Shown: one piece after another, positions 55,792 through 64,000 of the stretch
Layout: every line of letters begins with the position of its first letter
Numbering within the stretch: the stretch's first letter is position 1
NCBI RefSeq assembly: GCF_023650515.1
Contig: NZ_CP096016.1
Span: 986,513 to 1,050,512 of the forward strand
From: Alkalimarinus coralli
GTDB taxonomy: Bacteria; Pseudomonadota; Gammaproteobacteria; Pseudomonadales; Oleiphilaceae
Length of the DNA stretch: 64,000 bases
Direction of reading: 5' to 3'
Translations under genes and position numbers: made by a program
The notes under the pieces: model-generated
Databases searched by the model: none
What the model was told of the DNA's origin: nothing
The model's input: the letters and a program-made list of their open reading frames with translations, nothing else

Positions 55792-57180
55792 ATGAATTCA
55801 GTTTCAGCGTTATTAGGACGGTTTAACGAACTATCGAGTCAACTGACGACTCAACAGCACGAAAACCAAGGCAAGCATTTAGGTAACCATCGTGGGCAGC
55901 TGCAGGATCAAAATAACGGGCAAAACTCAGTACAGGTGTCGCTTTATGAAGTGTCACTGAGCTTTTCAAGTAGTTCATTTTCCAGTCATGAAAAAGGCGT
56001 AAAGATTCTTGAGCAAGAGCTTGAAGTACAGTTTACAGGCGCAAGGTCTTCTCAAGTAACCTCTTCTTTCGCGCCTGCTTTTCAGCCGCCATCAGTCGAT
56101 GATGTGGCAAATAATGTGCTTGGCTTTGTAGAAGATAGAATTAAGCAAGAGGCTGACGCTGGTGCGTCTCCAGAGCGCCTCGATGATTTATTGAGTCAGG
56201 CAAGGGAAGGTGTCGAAATCGGGTTTGGCCAAGCCAGGGAGCAGATAGAAAGTCTTGGCTTGATGACTGATGAACTTGACAATGATGTCAATCAGAGTTT
56301 TCAGAAGATAAACACTGGCATTGATGGTTTTGTTGACACATACGTCAATGGAGGTGCTGCTGAGTCTTTGGTTGACGCCAACGACGAAGCTGAGCAGGCG
56401 TTAACATCGCCTAGTGCGACATCTAAAGATAAGGGTAACGAGCAAGTTGATGATAAACAGACAACAAACGATCAAGTAAATGCAGCTGATCGAGGCGTTG
56501 CGAATCGAAATTCAGGTATAAATGCCGGTTACAGTTCTTTTAGTTCACTCTCAGAGCGTGCCGCTATTCAGATTACAACGCAAGACGGTGACGTGGTTTC
56601 ATTTAACCTTGAGCAAATTCAAGCGTCATTTGAGCGAGGCGAACTGTCTTCAGATAGATTTGGTTTTGAGTCAAGCCAATTGGTGGGGCAATATCAGAGT
56701 GGGCAATATAGTTACTCTGTAGATGGTGAGCTTGATGAGGGTGAGATACAAGCGCTTAACGACTTGATGCTCCAGATTGAAGGCATGTCTGAACAGTTCT
56801 TTTCTGGAGATTTTCAGGGAGCATTCCAGAGTGCATTGGAACTTGGGTTTGATGGGCAGGAAATTGCTGGCTTCTCTGTGAATCTATCTCAAACCTCTGT
56901 TCAGCAGGTATCAGCATATCAGCAAATTGCTGATTTAGGCGGCGCGGAAACGGGCACAGTAGACTTTGGTGGCCGGTTTGATCCCCTGGCTGACTTCTTT
57001 GACCGTTTGCAGGCCGCGTTTGATAAAGCCAATGCTTTCGCTGAGCCAGTGAAGCTTGTTTCAGACCTTTTCGATCAAATGGTAAATGACCGCATCGAAG
57101 ATGCACCTGTCGAACTGGCTGAGTCTACTCCTCTTGAGCAAATGCAGGAGTATATGAGTACGCTACTGGGAAGATTGTAG
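55792..57180 (+). CDS. DUF5610-like protein
   Basis: The 462-residue protein is soluble, acidic and rich in Gln and Ser. The N-terminal third contains low-complexity stretches (LSFSSSSFSSHEKGV), then a central helical domain of DUF5610 type (VLGFVEDRIKQEADAGASPERLDDLLSQAREGVEIGFGQAREQIE). The C-terminal half (residues about 285-440) looks like a second folded domain (QITTQDGDVVSFNLEQIQASFE). The function is unknown; such proteins appear across Marinobacter-type genomes. No signal peptide is visible. It ends with a strong terminator. Confidence 0.7.
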   Translation: MNSVSALLGRFNELSSQLTTQQHENQGKHLGNHRGQLQDQNNGQNSVQVSLYEVSLSFSSSSFSSHEKGVKILEQELEVQFTGARSSQVTSSFAPAFQPPSVDDVANNVLGFVEDRIKQEADAGASPERLDDLLSQAREGVEIGFGQAREQIESLGLMTDELDNDVNQSFQKINTGIDGFVDTYVNGGAAESLVDANDEAEQALTSPSATSKDKGNEQVDDKQTTNDQVNAADRGVANRNSGINAGYSSFSSLSERAAIQITTQDGDVVSFNLEQIQASFERGELSSDRFGFESSQLVGQYQSGQYSYSVDGELDEGEIQALNDLMLQIEGMSEQFFSGDFQGAFQSALELGFDGQEIAGFSVNLSQTSVQQVSAYQQIADLGGAETGTVDFGGRFDPLADFFDRLQAAFDKANAFAEPVKLVSDLFDQMVNDRIEDAPVELAESTPLEQMQEYMSTLLGRL

Positions 57181-57254
57181 GTCTCTTGAGTTCTGCTGCA
57201 AAGTAGAACTGTATTGAAGGTAGAACCGATTACAGGTCTTTAAATATATATAAT

Positions 57255-57283
57255 AGCCCGGCATGACAGCCGGGCTTTTTTTA
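57255..57283 (+). terminator. Rho-independent terminator after the DUF5610-like gene
   Basis: AGCCCGGC (57255-57262) pairs with GCCGGGCT (57269-57276) with a six-base loop, followed by a long T run. Confidence 0.9.
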
Positions 57284-57346
57284 TTGTTGAGCATGTATTT
57301 GGAAAGCCGGGACACGGTATGCGATAAAGATGAAAAAATCTTTGAT

Positions 57347-57376
57347 TTGGCAATTTTTTACTCAGTACTTTATATG
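57347..57376 (+). promoter_or_regulatory. Candidate sigma-70 promoter upstream of alaS
   Basis: TTGGCA (57347-57352) and TATATG (57371-57376), 18 bp apart, resemble -35 and -10 boxes. The -10 is weak. The leader to the alaS start would be about 200 bases. Confidence 0.3.
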
Positions 57377-57586
57377 GTAGAGTACGCAGTTCTTTAAAGT
57401 GCAGTACAAATCTAACTTCGTAGAGACATCGTCAAACTCCAGTCGGTGTTAACGGGTGCCAGATTGAAGCAAAAACTTGAGCAGTTTCGTTTAAGTTTGA
57501 ATGGCATTGATGGGGTTATTAAACTGCCTTTTGTGCATACTATTGGACTCTAAATTATAACTAAAAGCTCGCAGACGGTTCTATTT

Positions 57587-60211
57587 ATGAAAACAGCAGC
57601 GGTACGTAAAGCGTTTCTTGACTACTTCAATCAGCATGGGCATGAAGTTGTGCCCAGTAGTTCTTTGGTTCCGGCAGACGACCCAACGTTACTCTTTACC
57701 AATGCGGGTATGAATCAGTTTAAAGACACCTTTTTAGGGCGCGAAAAGCGAGCCTATGTTCGTGCGACAAGTTCTCAGCGTTGTGTTCGGGCGGGGGGTA
57801 AGCATAATGACCTTGAAAATGTCGGGTATACCGCTCGTCATCATACCTTCTTTGAAATGTTGGGAAACTTCAGCTTCGGCGACTATTTCAAAAAAGAGGC
57901 TATCCGGTTTGCGTGGGAATTTTTGACCTCTGAGTCCTGGATGAATATTCCGAAAGACAAGCTATATGTGACCGTGTATGCAACGGATGATGAAGCGTTC
58001 GATGTCTGGACGAATGATATGGGTGTTCCCGCTGAAAGGGTTATTCGGATTGGGGATAACAAGGGGGCTCAGTATGCCTCTGACAACTTTTGGCAGATGG
58101 GAGATACCGGGCCATGCGGCCCTTGTACTGAAATATTCTACGATCACGGTCCAGATATTGAAGGCGGTTTGCCAGGTACTCCAGAAGAGGATGGTGACCG
58201 CTATATAGAGATATGGAACGTTGTTTTCATGCAATTTAACCGTACGGCTAATGGTGAAATGCAGCCGTTGCCCAAACCATCTGTAGATACCGGTATGGGG
58301 TTGGAAAGAATTGCAGCGGTTATGCAGGAGGTACATAGTAATTACGAGATCGACCTGTTTCAGGATTTGCTACAGAAGGCATCCTCTGTGTTGGGTGGTG
58401 TTGCAACCACTGAGGCTTCATTAAGAGTGATTGCAGATCATATTCGCTCCTGTTCATTTTTAATAACTGATGGCGTTATGCCCTCCAATGAGGGTAGAGG
58501 AAATGTGCTGCGCCGTATTATTCGCAGGGCTGTTCGTCATGGTAATAAGTTAGGCGCGCAAGGTGCCTTCTTCCACAAGCTGGTTGCACATTTAGTTGAT
58601 ATTATGGGAGAGGCTTATCCTGAGTTGGCTAAAGCACAATCTCAGGTAGAGCGGGTATTGTTGCAAGAGGAGGAGCAGTTCGCAAAGACGCTTGATAAAG
58701 GGCTTGCATTGTTAGAGCAGGATATCAAAGCATTGAGCGGCACAGTGATACCCGGAGAAACCGTTTTCACGCTTTATGATACGTATGGATTTCCCGTCGA
58801 TTTAACGAATGATATTGCAAGAGAGCGGGGTTTAACGCTGGATCAGGAAGGGTATGAAAAGGCGATGGAGGCTCAGCGGGAGCGGGCGAGAGCGTCAAGT
58901 AAATTTGGTGTTGATTATAATGAAAACCTGGTGATTGAGGGCGAAACTGCGTTTACCGGTTATGATCATTTAGAGGCCGCACAGACGATTCGGTCTGTCT
59001 TTGTAGAAGGCAAACCGTCAGCAGCCAATGCAGGGCAAGAGGCCGTCGTTGTTTTAAGTGAAACTCCTTTTTATGCCGAGTCTGGCGGACAAGTCGGTGA
59101 CCGGGGTGTACTCCGCTGGGATGGAGGCGAGTTTGAAGTGACAGATACCCAGAAAGAAGGTTCAAATCACCTTCATATTGGGAGGGTTGTCTCTGGTAGC
59201 TTGTCTGAAGGGCAGCAGGTTGTTGCCGTCGTGGATCAGGCAAAACGTAAGGCGACCGCGTTGAATCACTCTGCGACACACTTGATTCATGCAGCGTTGC
59301 GCAAGGTGCTGGGAGAGCATGTGGAGCAGAAAGGCTCGCAGGTTAACGAAGAGCGGCTACGTTTTGACTTTTCGCACTTCGAAGCTGTAACGCCTGATCA
59401 GCTGAAAGAAGTGGAGCGTATGGTCAACCAGCACATTCGCGCAAACACTGCGATACAAACAGATATTACCGACATGGATAGCGCTCGTGAAAAAGGCGCA
59501 ATGGCGCTATTCGGTGAGAAGTATGGTGACTCGGTTCGCGTGCTGAGTATGGGGGTGGATGCTTTCTCGGTTGAGCTGTGTGGTGGTACGCATGCTAAGC
59601 GAACCGGGGATATTGGTAGTATTGTTATCACATCCGAGTCTGGTGTTGCAGCGGGTGTTCGCCGCATTGAGGCGCTGACGGGGGCAGCAGCCGAAGAGTG
59701 GGTTGCAGAAGGTGAGTGTCAGTTGAAGGAGGTCGCCTCACTGGTTAAGGGAAGTCGCGATAATCTCACTGAAAAGGTTAAAGGGGTTCTGGATAAGAAT
59801 AGAGCCTTGGAGAAGGAGCTTGAGCAACTGAAAGCAAAGCTTGCAAGCTCTGCAGGTAATGATTTGGCAGGTCAGGCAATCGATGTTCAAAATATTAAAG
59901 TGCTGGCTGCAAACCTGGAAGGCGCTGACCGAAAAACACTTATGGATACGGCAGATCAACTTAAAAACAAGTTGGGAACGGCTGTTGTGCTATTGGCATC
60001 AGATGAAGGTGGTAAGGTTACCCTGGTTGCCAGTGTGACTAAAGATATCTCAGGTAAGTTAAAAGCCGGTGACCTAATGAAGCAGGCTGCTGCCATTGTC
60101 GGAGGAAAAGGTGGTGGGCGCCCAGATATGGCACAGGGCGGTGGTAGTGATGTTGACAAGATTCAAGATGCTTTGGATATGGTTAAGAGTTGGGTTGAAG
60201 GTCAATTATAG
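57587..60211 (+). CDS. alaS: Alanyl-tRNA synthetase
   Basis: The 874-residue class II synthetase is full length. The N-terminal aminoacylation domain contains [36 protein letters not shown] and motif 3 GLERIAAV. The editing domain carries [13 protein letters not shown] (HxxxH) and [10 protein letters not shown] (CxxxH), the zinc and proofreading ligands. The C-terminal C-Ala domain ends with [14 protein letters not shown], a very conserved block. It is the first gene of an alaS-lysC line; lysC starts 105 bp after its stop. Confidence 0.96.
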   Translation: MKTAAVRKAFLDYFNQHGHEVVPSSSLVPADDPTLLFTNAGMNQFKDTFLGREKRAYVRATSSQRCVRAGGKHNDLENVGYTARHHTFFEMLGNFSFGDYFKKEAIRFAWEFLTSESWMNIPKDKLYVTVYATDDEAFDVWTNDMGVPAERVIRIGDNKGAQYASDNFWQMGDTGPCGPCTEIFYDHGPDIEGGLPGTPEEDGDRYIEIWNVVFMQFNRTANGEMQPLPKPSVDTGMGLERIAAVMQEVHSNYEIDLFQDLLQKASSVLGGVATTEASLRVIADHIRSCSFLITDGVMPSNEGRGNVLRRIIRRAVRHGNKLGAQGAFFHKLVAHLVDIMGEAYPELAKAQSQVERVLLQEEEQFAKTLDKGLALLEQDIKALSGTVIPGETVFTLYDTYGFPVDLTNDIARERGLTLDQEGYEKAMEAQRERARASSKFGVDYNENLVIEGETAFTGYDHLEAAQTIRSVFVEGKPSAANAGQEAVVVLSETPFYAESGGQVGDRGVLRWDGGEFEVTDTQKEGSNHLHIGRVVSGSLSEGQQVVAVVDQAKRKATALNHSATHLIHAALRKVLGEHVEQKGSQVNEERLRFDFSHFEAVTPDQLKEVERMVNQHIRANTAIQTDITDMDSAREKGAMALFGEKYGDSVRVLSMGVDAFSVELCGGTHAKRTGDIGSIVITSESGVAAGVRRIEALTGAAAEEWVAEGECQLKEVASLVKGSRDNLTEKVKGVLDKNRALEKELEQLKAKLASSAGNDLAGQAIDVQNIKVLAANLEGADRKTLMDTADQLKNKLGTAVVLLASDEGGKVTLVASVTKDISGKLKAGDLMKQAAAIVGGKGGGRPDMAQGGGSDVDKIQDALDMVKSWVEGQL

Positions 60212-60316
60212 AGAGGCGCCTGATAGCGCATTGAGTTCGATTTAAGGAATATTGAGTCGGTTTTTGGGGCTTTAAGTACTTGTTTAGGTACTGTTAAATA
60301 GGAAGTGAATTAGGTA

Positions 60317-61537
60317 ATGGCATTATATGTTCAAAAGTTTGGCGGTACGTCCGTAGGTTCCGTCGAGCGAATCGAAGCAGTTGCAGATAAGGTCAAATCG
60401 TTCAGGGATGCAGGGCATGATATCGTCGTTGTGGTCTCTGCAATGAGTGGTGAAACGAACCGACTGTTAGGTTTGGCAAATGAAATTATGGATGAGCCGA
60501 CTCCTCGCGAGATGGATGTGTTGGTATCTACTGGAGAGCAGGTTACCATTGCTCTGTTAAGCATGGCGTTAAATAAACGCGGTTGTGAAGCCAGGTCCTA
60601 CACTGGGGGCCAGGTTCGAATTACGACTGACGACTCTCACACTAAAGCGCGTATCCGAACCATTGATGAAGAACATATGCGTAAAGACCTTGATGCGGGT
60701 CGGGTCGTGGTTGTTGCTGGTTTCCAGGGGGTAGACGAAAACGGCAATATTACTACCTTGGGGCGTGGAGGTTCGGATACTACAGGTGTTGCGCTGGCTG
60801 CTGCCCTGAAGGCTGATGAGTGTCAGATTTACACTGATGTAGATGGAGTGTACACCACTGACCCTCGGGTGGTGGATAGTGCTCGTAGAATGGATCGTAT
60901 TACATTTGAAGAAATGATAGAGATGGCGAGCCTGGGCTCGAAAATTTTACAGATTCGTGCCGTTGAATTTGCAGGTAAGTATAATGTACCACTTCGGGTT
61001 CTTTCCAGTTTTGAGGATGGCCCAGGCACTTTGATTACTATAGAGGATGATGAAAATATGGAACAGCCGGTTATATCAGGTATTGCGTTTAATCGTGATG
61101 AAGCCAAGTTAACGGTTCAGGGCGTGCCTGATATTCCAGGTATTGCTTCTAAGATATTGCGGCCAGTGAGTGATGCCAATATAGAAGTTGATATGATTGT
61201 TCAGAACGTAGGGGCTGATAATCATACCGACTTCACCTTTACGGTTCATCGCAATGACTACAGCAAAGCCAAGGCTATTCTGGAGAAAGTGTCTAGCGAG
61301 CTTGGTGCAAGAGAGGTTTCAGGCGATGATAAGATTGCCAAGGTTTCAATTGTCGGCGTAGGCATGCGTTCGCATGCTGGCGTGGCGACACAAATGTTTG
61401 ATGCATTATCGGCAGAAGGGATCAATATTCAGATGATATCTACGTCTGAAATCAAGATTTCTGTCGTCATTGCAGAAAAGTATCTGGAGCTTTCAGTGCG
61501 TTCTTTACACAGTTCTTTTGAGTTAAGTGAAGAGTAA
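60317..61537 (+). CDS. lysC: Aspartate kinase
   Basis: The 406-residue enzyme phosphorylates aspartate, the first step to lysine, threonine, methionine and diaminopimelate. The N-terminal kinase domain starts VQKFGGTSVGSVERI and includes LGRGGSDTTGVALAAAL and TDVDGVYTTDPRVV. Two ACT regulatory domains follow (ISGIAFNRDEAKLTVQGVPDIPG and KVSIVGVGMRSHAGVATQMF), the structure of feedback-inhibited enzymes. It is one continuous frame, so alpha/beta subunits from an internal start are possible. Confidence 0.95.
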   Translation: MALYVQKFGGTSVGSVERIEAVADKVKSFRDAGHDIVVVVSAMSGETNRLLGLANEIMDEPTPREMDVLVSTGEQVTIALLSMALNKRGCEARSYTGGQVRITTDDSHTKARIRTIDEEHMRKDLDAGRVVVVAGFQGVDENGNITTLGRGGSDTTGVALAAALKADECQIYTDVDGVYTTDPRVVDSARRMDRITFEEMIEMASLGSKILQIRAVEFAGKYNVPLRVLSSFEDGPGTLITIEDDENMEQPVISGIAFNRDEAKLTVQGVPDIPGIASKILRPVSDANIEVDMIVQNVGADNHTDFTFTVHRNDYSKAKAILEKVSSELGAREVSGDDKIAKVSIVGVGMRSHAGVATQMFDALSAEGINIQMISTSEIKISVVIAEKYLELSVRSLHSSFELSEE

Positions 61538-61647
61538 ATGGTAGCTTAAGGTGTGTCAGTTCTAGCGGACGCTTTTACATAACCAAAAAAGAGCTGCTAT
61601 AGTTGATGAAGTGGGAGCGGGGGTTTTCTCTCACGGTTATTCTGAGG

Positions 61648-61679
61648 AAGCTTGCTAATTTGTCGGAAGCAAGCTTTTG
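61648..61679 (+). terminator. Possible terminator after lysC
   Basis: AAGCTTGCT (61648-61656) pairs with AGCAAGCTT (61668-61676), nine pairs over an 11-base loop, followed by a short T tract. Confidence 0.5.
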
Positions 61680-61827
61680 GCACCAGGCCTTTGGGAGGGG
61701 TGCTGATTAATCCTTACTTGGGATTTTGGTCAATAATAATTATTACTCTGAAACCCTTTTTAACTGAAGCAGTACGAAATGCTTTAATATTTGGAACAGG
61801 TCTAATATCTACGTAAGGAGATAAGCG

Positions 61828-62019
61828 ATGCTTATATTGACCCGTCGTGTGGGAGAAACACTGATGGTTGGGGATGACGTTACAGTGACAGTGCTGGGCG
61901 TTAAGGGGAATCAGGTTCGGATTGGCGTCAATGCGCCAAAAGAAGTCGCGGTGCACCGCGAGGAGATCTATCAAAGGATTCAGAAAGAAAAAACGAATCC
62001 TCAGTACGACGACGAGTAA
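61828..62019 (+). CDS. csrA: Carbon storage regulator CsrA
   Basis: The 63-residue RNA-binding protein has the typical [51 protein letters not shown] sequence; the early Arg (LTRR) and the V-x-R-E-E block form the RNA-binding faces. It binds GGA motifs in mRNA leaders and controls metabolism, biofilm and motility. An AAGGAG site sits eight bases before the ATG. It lies in the conserved lysC-csrA-tRNA order and is followed by a terminator. Confidence 0.96.
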
Positions 62020-62029
62020 TTCTGGGTGG

Positions 62030-62055
62030 CCGCCCCTGTTTATGGGGCGGTTTTT
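62030..62055 (+). terminator. Rho-independent terminator after csrA
   Basis: CCGCCCC (62030-62036) pairs with GGGGCGG (62044-62050), followed by five Ts. Confidence 0.9.
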
Positions 62056-62138
62056 CAGGCTTGTTTAAGATTAAGTAAATTAAAATAAATTAGCACTTTG
62101 AATTTATAATAATTGTGGTATTATGCACCGCGTTCTAC

Positions 62139-62232
<94 letters not shown>

Positions 62233-62248
62233 TTTTACTACATTGCAT

Positions 62249-62325
62249 GCGGCTGTAGCTCAGCTGGATAGAGTACCTGGCTACGAACCAGGCGGTCGGA
62301 GGTTCGAATCCTCCCAGCCGCGCCA
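62249..62325 (+). tRNA. tRNA-Arg (ACG), copy 1
   Basis: The 77-base tRNA has acceptor stem GCGGCTG/CAGCCGC, anticodon stem CCTGG/CCAGG with loop CTACGAA (anticodon ACG), and T arm GGAGGTTCGAATCCTCC, with CCA encoded. ACG is normally edited to ICG. It lies 20 bp after tRNA-Ser. Confidence 0.96.
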
Positions 62326-62383
62326 TTATTTCTTCTGATTTCTATATCGTGGTTATAAGTGGGTAAATGCAATAGTTTGAATG

Positions 62384-62443
62384 GCTGTTATAAGACAGTA
62401 TGTTCTAGTTTAAGCTGTTATAAGGCAGCATGTTCTAGTTTAA
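62384..62443. repeat. Two-unit 30-bp tandem duplication between the tRNA-Arg genes
   Basis: Two near-identical 30-bp units (62384-62413 and 62414-62443) begin GCTGTTATAAG and end TTCTAGTTTAA, differing at two bases. The array sits between the two tRNA-Arg genes. Confidence 0.9.
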
Positions 62444-62452
62444 AAAGTTTAA

Positions 62453-62529
62453 GCGGCTGTAGCTCAGCTGGATAGAGTACCTGGCTACGAACCAGGCGGT
62501 CGGAGGTTCGAATCCTCCCAGCCGCGCCA
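62453..62529 (+). tRNA. tRNA-Arg (ACG), copy 2
   Basis: This is identical in sequence to the first tRNA-Arg gene, with the same CTACGAA anticodon loop and encoded CCA. The two copies are 127 bp apart, separated by the tandem duplication. A terminator follows. Confidence 0.96.
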
Positions 62530-62920
62530 TAATAGAAAAGCTACCCATATGGGTGGCTTTTTTTTTGCCTGAATAATTAGCTGCGCAGTTGCTGTTTGTT
62601 GCTACTGGGTTTAGATAGAAAGGGGTAATAAGTGATACGCAAATATATAATAACCAATATTCATGGTATTTATATCTAATAAAAACAAATAGATAGTGTT
62701 TGAAAACGCCCTTTGTACCGCTCTTTTAGTTGCTTACATGCTGGATAATGGGTACATTACCCAAGATTTTTCACGCGAAATAGTGCTCGTTATTAAGAGG
62801 TCGTACTTCTTATAAAGAAATGTACTTCTAAATGACGTAGGGAGTATTTCTAAATGAATAGCACCCTAGTGAATTCTGCTTCGCCGCAAAAATGAAAACA
62901 TAACGACAGGTTTCATAATA
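62530..62920. other. Gap between the tRNA cluster and oadG
   Basis: This 391-bp A+T-rich region has the tRNA terminator at its start and is otherwise free of genes. It must hold the promoter of the oxaloacetate decarboxylase operon. Around 62795-62855, a short segment of the form GTACTTCTAAATGA recurs imperfectly, another duplication in this window. I cannot assign promoter boxes. Confidence 0.55.
62539..62568 (+). terminator. Rho-independent terminator after the tRNA cluster
   Basis: AGCTACCC (62539-62546) pairs with GGGTGGCT (62551-62558) with one G-T pair, ATAT loop, then a run of Ts. Confidence 0.9.
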
Positions 62921-63166
62921 ATGACTGAATCATTGATGTCTCAAGCGTTCGAATTAATGGCAGTGGGAATGGGGTTCGTATTCGTATTTCTCATCGTATT
63001 GATCGGCGCTACAACGATTATGTCGAAGTTGGCAATGAAACTTGAGCCGCCGGCACCGGAAGTACCGCTTGCCCCAGCTCAACCTCAACCTGCCACTCCG
63101 ATGAACGACCCTCGACTGATGGCTATTATCTCAGCTGCAGTTGCAAAATATCGCTCGCGCCCATAA
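62921..63166 (+). CDS. oadG: Oxaloacetate decarboxylase gamma subunit
   Basis: The 81-residue protein has one membrane helix (VGMGFVFVFLIVLIGATTIMSKLA) and a short Pro/Ala-rich linker, followed by the C-terminal stretch DPRLMAIISAAVAKYRSRP, the usual family tail. OadG anchors the alpha subunit to the membrane and helps assemble the sodium pump. It lies 51 bp before oadA, the standard order oadG-oadA-oadB. Confidence 0.9.
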   Translation: MTESLMSQAFELMAVGMGFVFVFLIVLIGATTIMSKLAMKLEPPAPEVPLAPAQPQPATPMNDPRLMAIISAAVAKYRSRP

Positions 63167-63217
63167 GTAGCGAGTTTGATACAACGGAATAAACCTTTAA
63201 CAGAAGGCTTGAATGCA

Positions 63218-64000
63218 ATGACAGATGCTAAAAAACCGTTAGGTATTACCGACGTTGTTTTGCGTGACGCTCACCAGTCACTATTTGCAACGCGCATGCG
63301 TATTGACGACATGCTCCCAATCGCAGAAAAACTAGATAAAGTAGGTTTCTGGTCCCTTGAATCATGGGGTGGTGCTACTTTTGATACATGTATCCGTTTT
63401 CTTGGGGAAGACCCATGGGATAGAATTCGCGAATTCAAAAAAGCGATGCCTAACACTAAGCATCAAATGTTGTTGCGTGGTCAGAACCTGTTAGGTTATC
63501 GCCACTATGCTGATGATGTTGTTGAAAAATTTGTTGAGCGTGCAGCAGTAAACGGAGTCGATGTTTTCCGTGTATTTGACGCAATGAATGACCCTCGCAA
63601 TCTTGAAACTGCGCTTAAAGCAGTTAAGAAGCAAGGTAAGCACGCGCAAGGAACACTGTCTTACACCACCAGCCCGGTTCACAATACTCAGGCATGGGTT
63701 TCTCTGGCAAAACAGATTGAAGATATGGGTGCAGACTCTATCGCAATCAAAGATATGGCAGGTATCATCTCTCCATATGAGTGTTTTGATCTGGTTTCTC
63801 GCCTTAAGCAGGAGACAGACCTGGAAGTTCAGCTGCACTGCCACGCAACCGCTGGTATGTCGGATATGGCTATCCTGAAAGCAATTGAAGCGGGTGTTGA
63901 TCGAGTTGATACGGCTATTTCGTCCATGTCTATGACTTATGGACACTCGGCAACAGAAACTGTCGTTGCTGCCCTTAAAGGTACTGATCGCGATACAGGT
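63218..64000 (+). CDS. oadA: Oxaloacetate decarboxylase alpha subunit, partial (5' end)
   Basis: The first 261 codons of the gene are present, then the window ends without a stop. The carboxyltransferase domain starts [21 protein letters not shown] (metal-binding Asp and catalytic region), continues with [36 protein letters not shown], and the metal-ligand [10 protein letters not shown]. The usual length is about 590-600 residues with a biotin domain at the far end, not seen here. Together with OadG and OadB it couples oxaloacetate decarboxylation to sodium export. Confidence 0.93.
   Translation, partial: MTDAKKPLGITDVVLRDAHQSLFATRMRIDDMLPIAEKLDKVGFWSLESWGGATFDTCIRFLGEDPWDRIREFKKAMPNTKHQMLLRGQNLLGYRHYADDVVEKFVERAAVNGVDVFRVFDAMNDPRNLETALKAVKKQGKHAQGTLSYTTSPVHNTQAWVSLAKQIEDMGADSIAIKDMAGIISPYECFDLVSRLKQETDLEVQLHCHATAGMSDMAILKAIEAGVDRVDTAISSMSMTYGHSATETVVAALKGTDRDTG

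Larger units (their letters stand above)
57181..57586. other. Intergenic region before alaS
   Basis: This 406-bp gap holds the DUF5610 terminator (57255-57276), an A+T-rich stretch with a possible promoter near 57347-57376, and about 200 bp of untranslated leader before alaS. I see no gene in it. Confidence 0.55.

Noticed and set aside
60212-60316. Lysine riboswitch before lysC
   Set aside because: The 105-bp gap is too short for the known lysine riboswitch and shows no conserved core.

Overview
The window looks like the chromosome of a free-living, probably marine, gammaproteobacterium of moderate G+C, close to the Oceanospirillales / Marinobacter-Hahella-Oleiphilus side of the class. This is inference from gene content and gene order, not from a database search. 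The evidence is a set of conserved gammaproteobacterial neighbourhoods (DUF3108-purN-purM facing DUF2066-PgsA-like-hda; valS-small gene-holC-pepA facing lptF-lptG; alaS-lysC-csrA-tRNA-Ser-tRNA-Arg), proteins such as Syd, AmpD/AmpE, YqcC, ThpR and DUF3549, and a sodium-pumping oxaloacetate decarboxylase at the right edge. Almost everything is chromosomal housekeeping. There is no prophage, complete insertion sequence, CRISPR array or recognisable defence island.

Layout. 1-7.3 kb: nitronate monooxygenase-like flavoenzyme, a DUF523/DUF1722 protein, a secreted PI-PLC-like/C-type-lectin-like/ricin-B protein, a DMT exporter, a periplasmic solute-binding protein and a PlsC-type acyltransferase. 7.3-10 kb: poorly characterised genes, namely a 73-residue protein, a DUF6635-like membrane protein and a voltage-sensor-like membrane protein without a pore, separated by tandem repeats and a nested palindrome. 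10-13 kb: pirin and DoxX facing a LysR regulator, then DUF502. 13.3-19.6 kb: gap, pyk, ppiC, cvfB, a small Arg-rich protein, a SUKH protein and mscS. 19.7-28.6 kb: hrpB, DUF3108, purN-purM, DUF2066, a CDP-alcohol phosphatidyltransferase, hda and a lone ParA. 28.7-36.1 kb: DUF3549, yqcC, a secreted unknown, thpR, a MASE1-PAS-GGDEF-EAL protein, nadC and a retropepsin-like protease. 36.4-45.9 kb: DUF1631, ampD-ampE, syd, mak, a chemoreceptor and panE. 46-54 kb: valS, an unknown gene, holC, pepA, lptF-lptG. 54-64 kb: RDD, a UbiA-type prenyltransferase, DUF5610, alaS, lysC, csrA, three tRNA genes, oadG and the start of oadA.

The genes cover lower glycolysis (gap, pyk), purine and NAD synthesis (purN, purM, nadC), pantothenate and aspartate-family synthesis (panE, lysC), LPS export (lptFG), peptidoglycan recycling (ampDE), translation (valS, alaS, tRNAs), replication control (hda, holC), and post-transcriptional and cyclic-di-GMP signalling (csrA, the GGDEF/EAL protein).

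The most unusual signal lies between and within genes. (1) A dispersed palindromic repeat of about 140 bp occurs in two long copies (14394-14535, 34433-34570) and one 50-bp internally deleted copy (16468-16517). (2) An 82-bp nested palindrome lies at 8747-8828. (3) Short tandem duplications with periods of mostly 15-18 bp recur in unrelated gaps, and an 18-bp-period array inside the DUF1631 gene encodes eight degenerate hexapeptides. Other points are an EAL domain lacking two catalytic residues beside an intact GGDEF domain, the pore-less voltage-sensor-like protein, and the three-domain secreted phospholipase/lectin. I found no clearly new multi-gene system. The repeat families and the 7.4-9.9 kb block are the best places to look.
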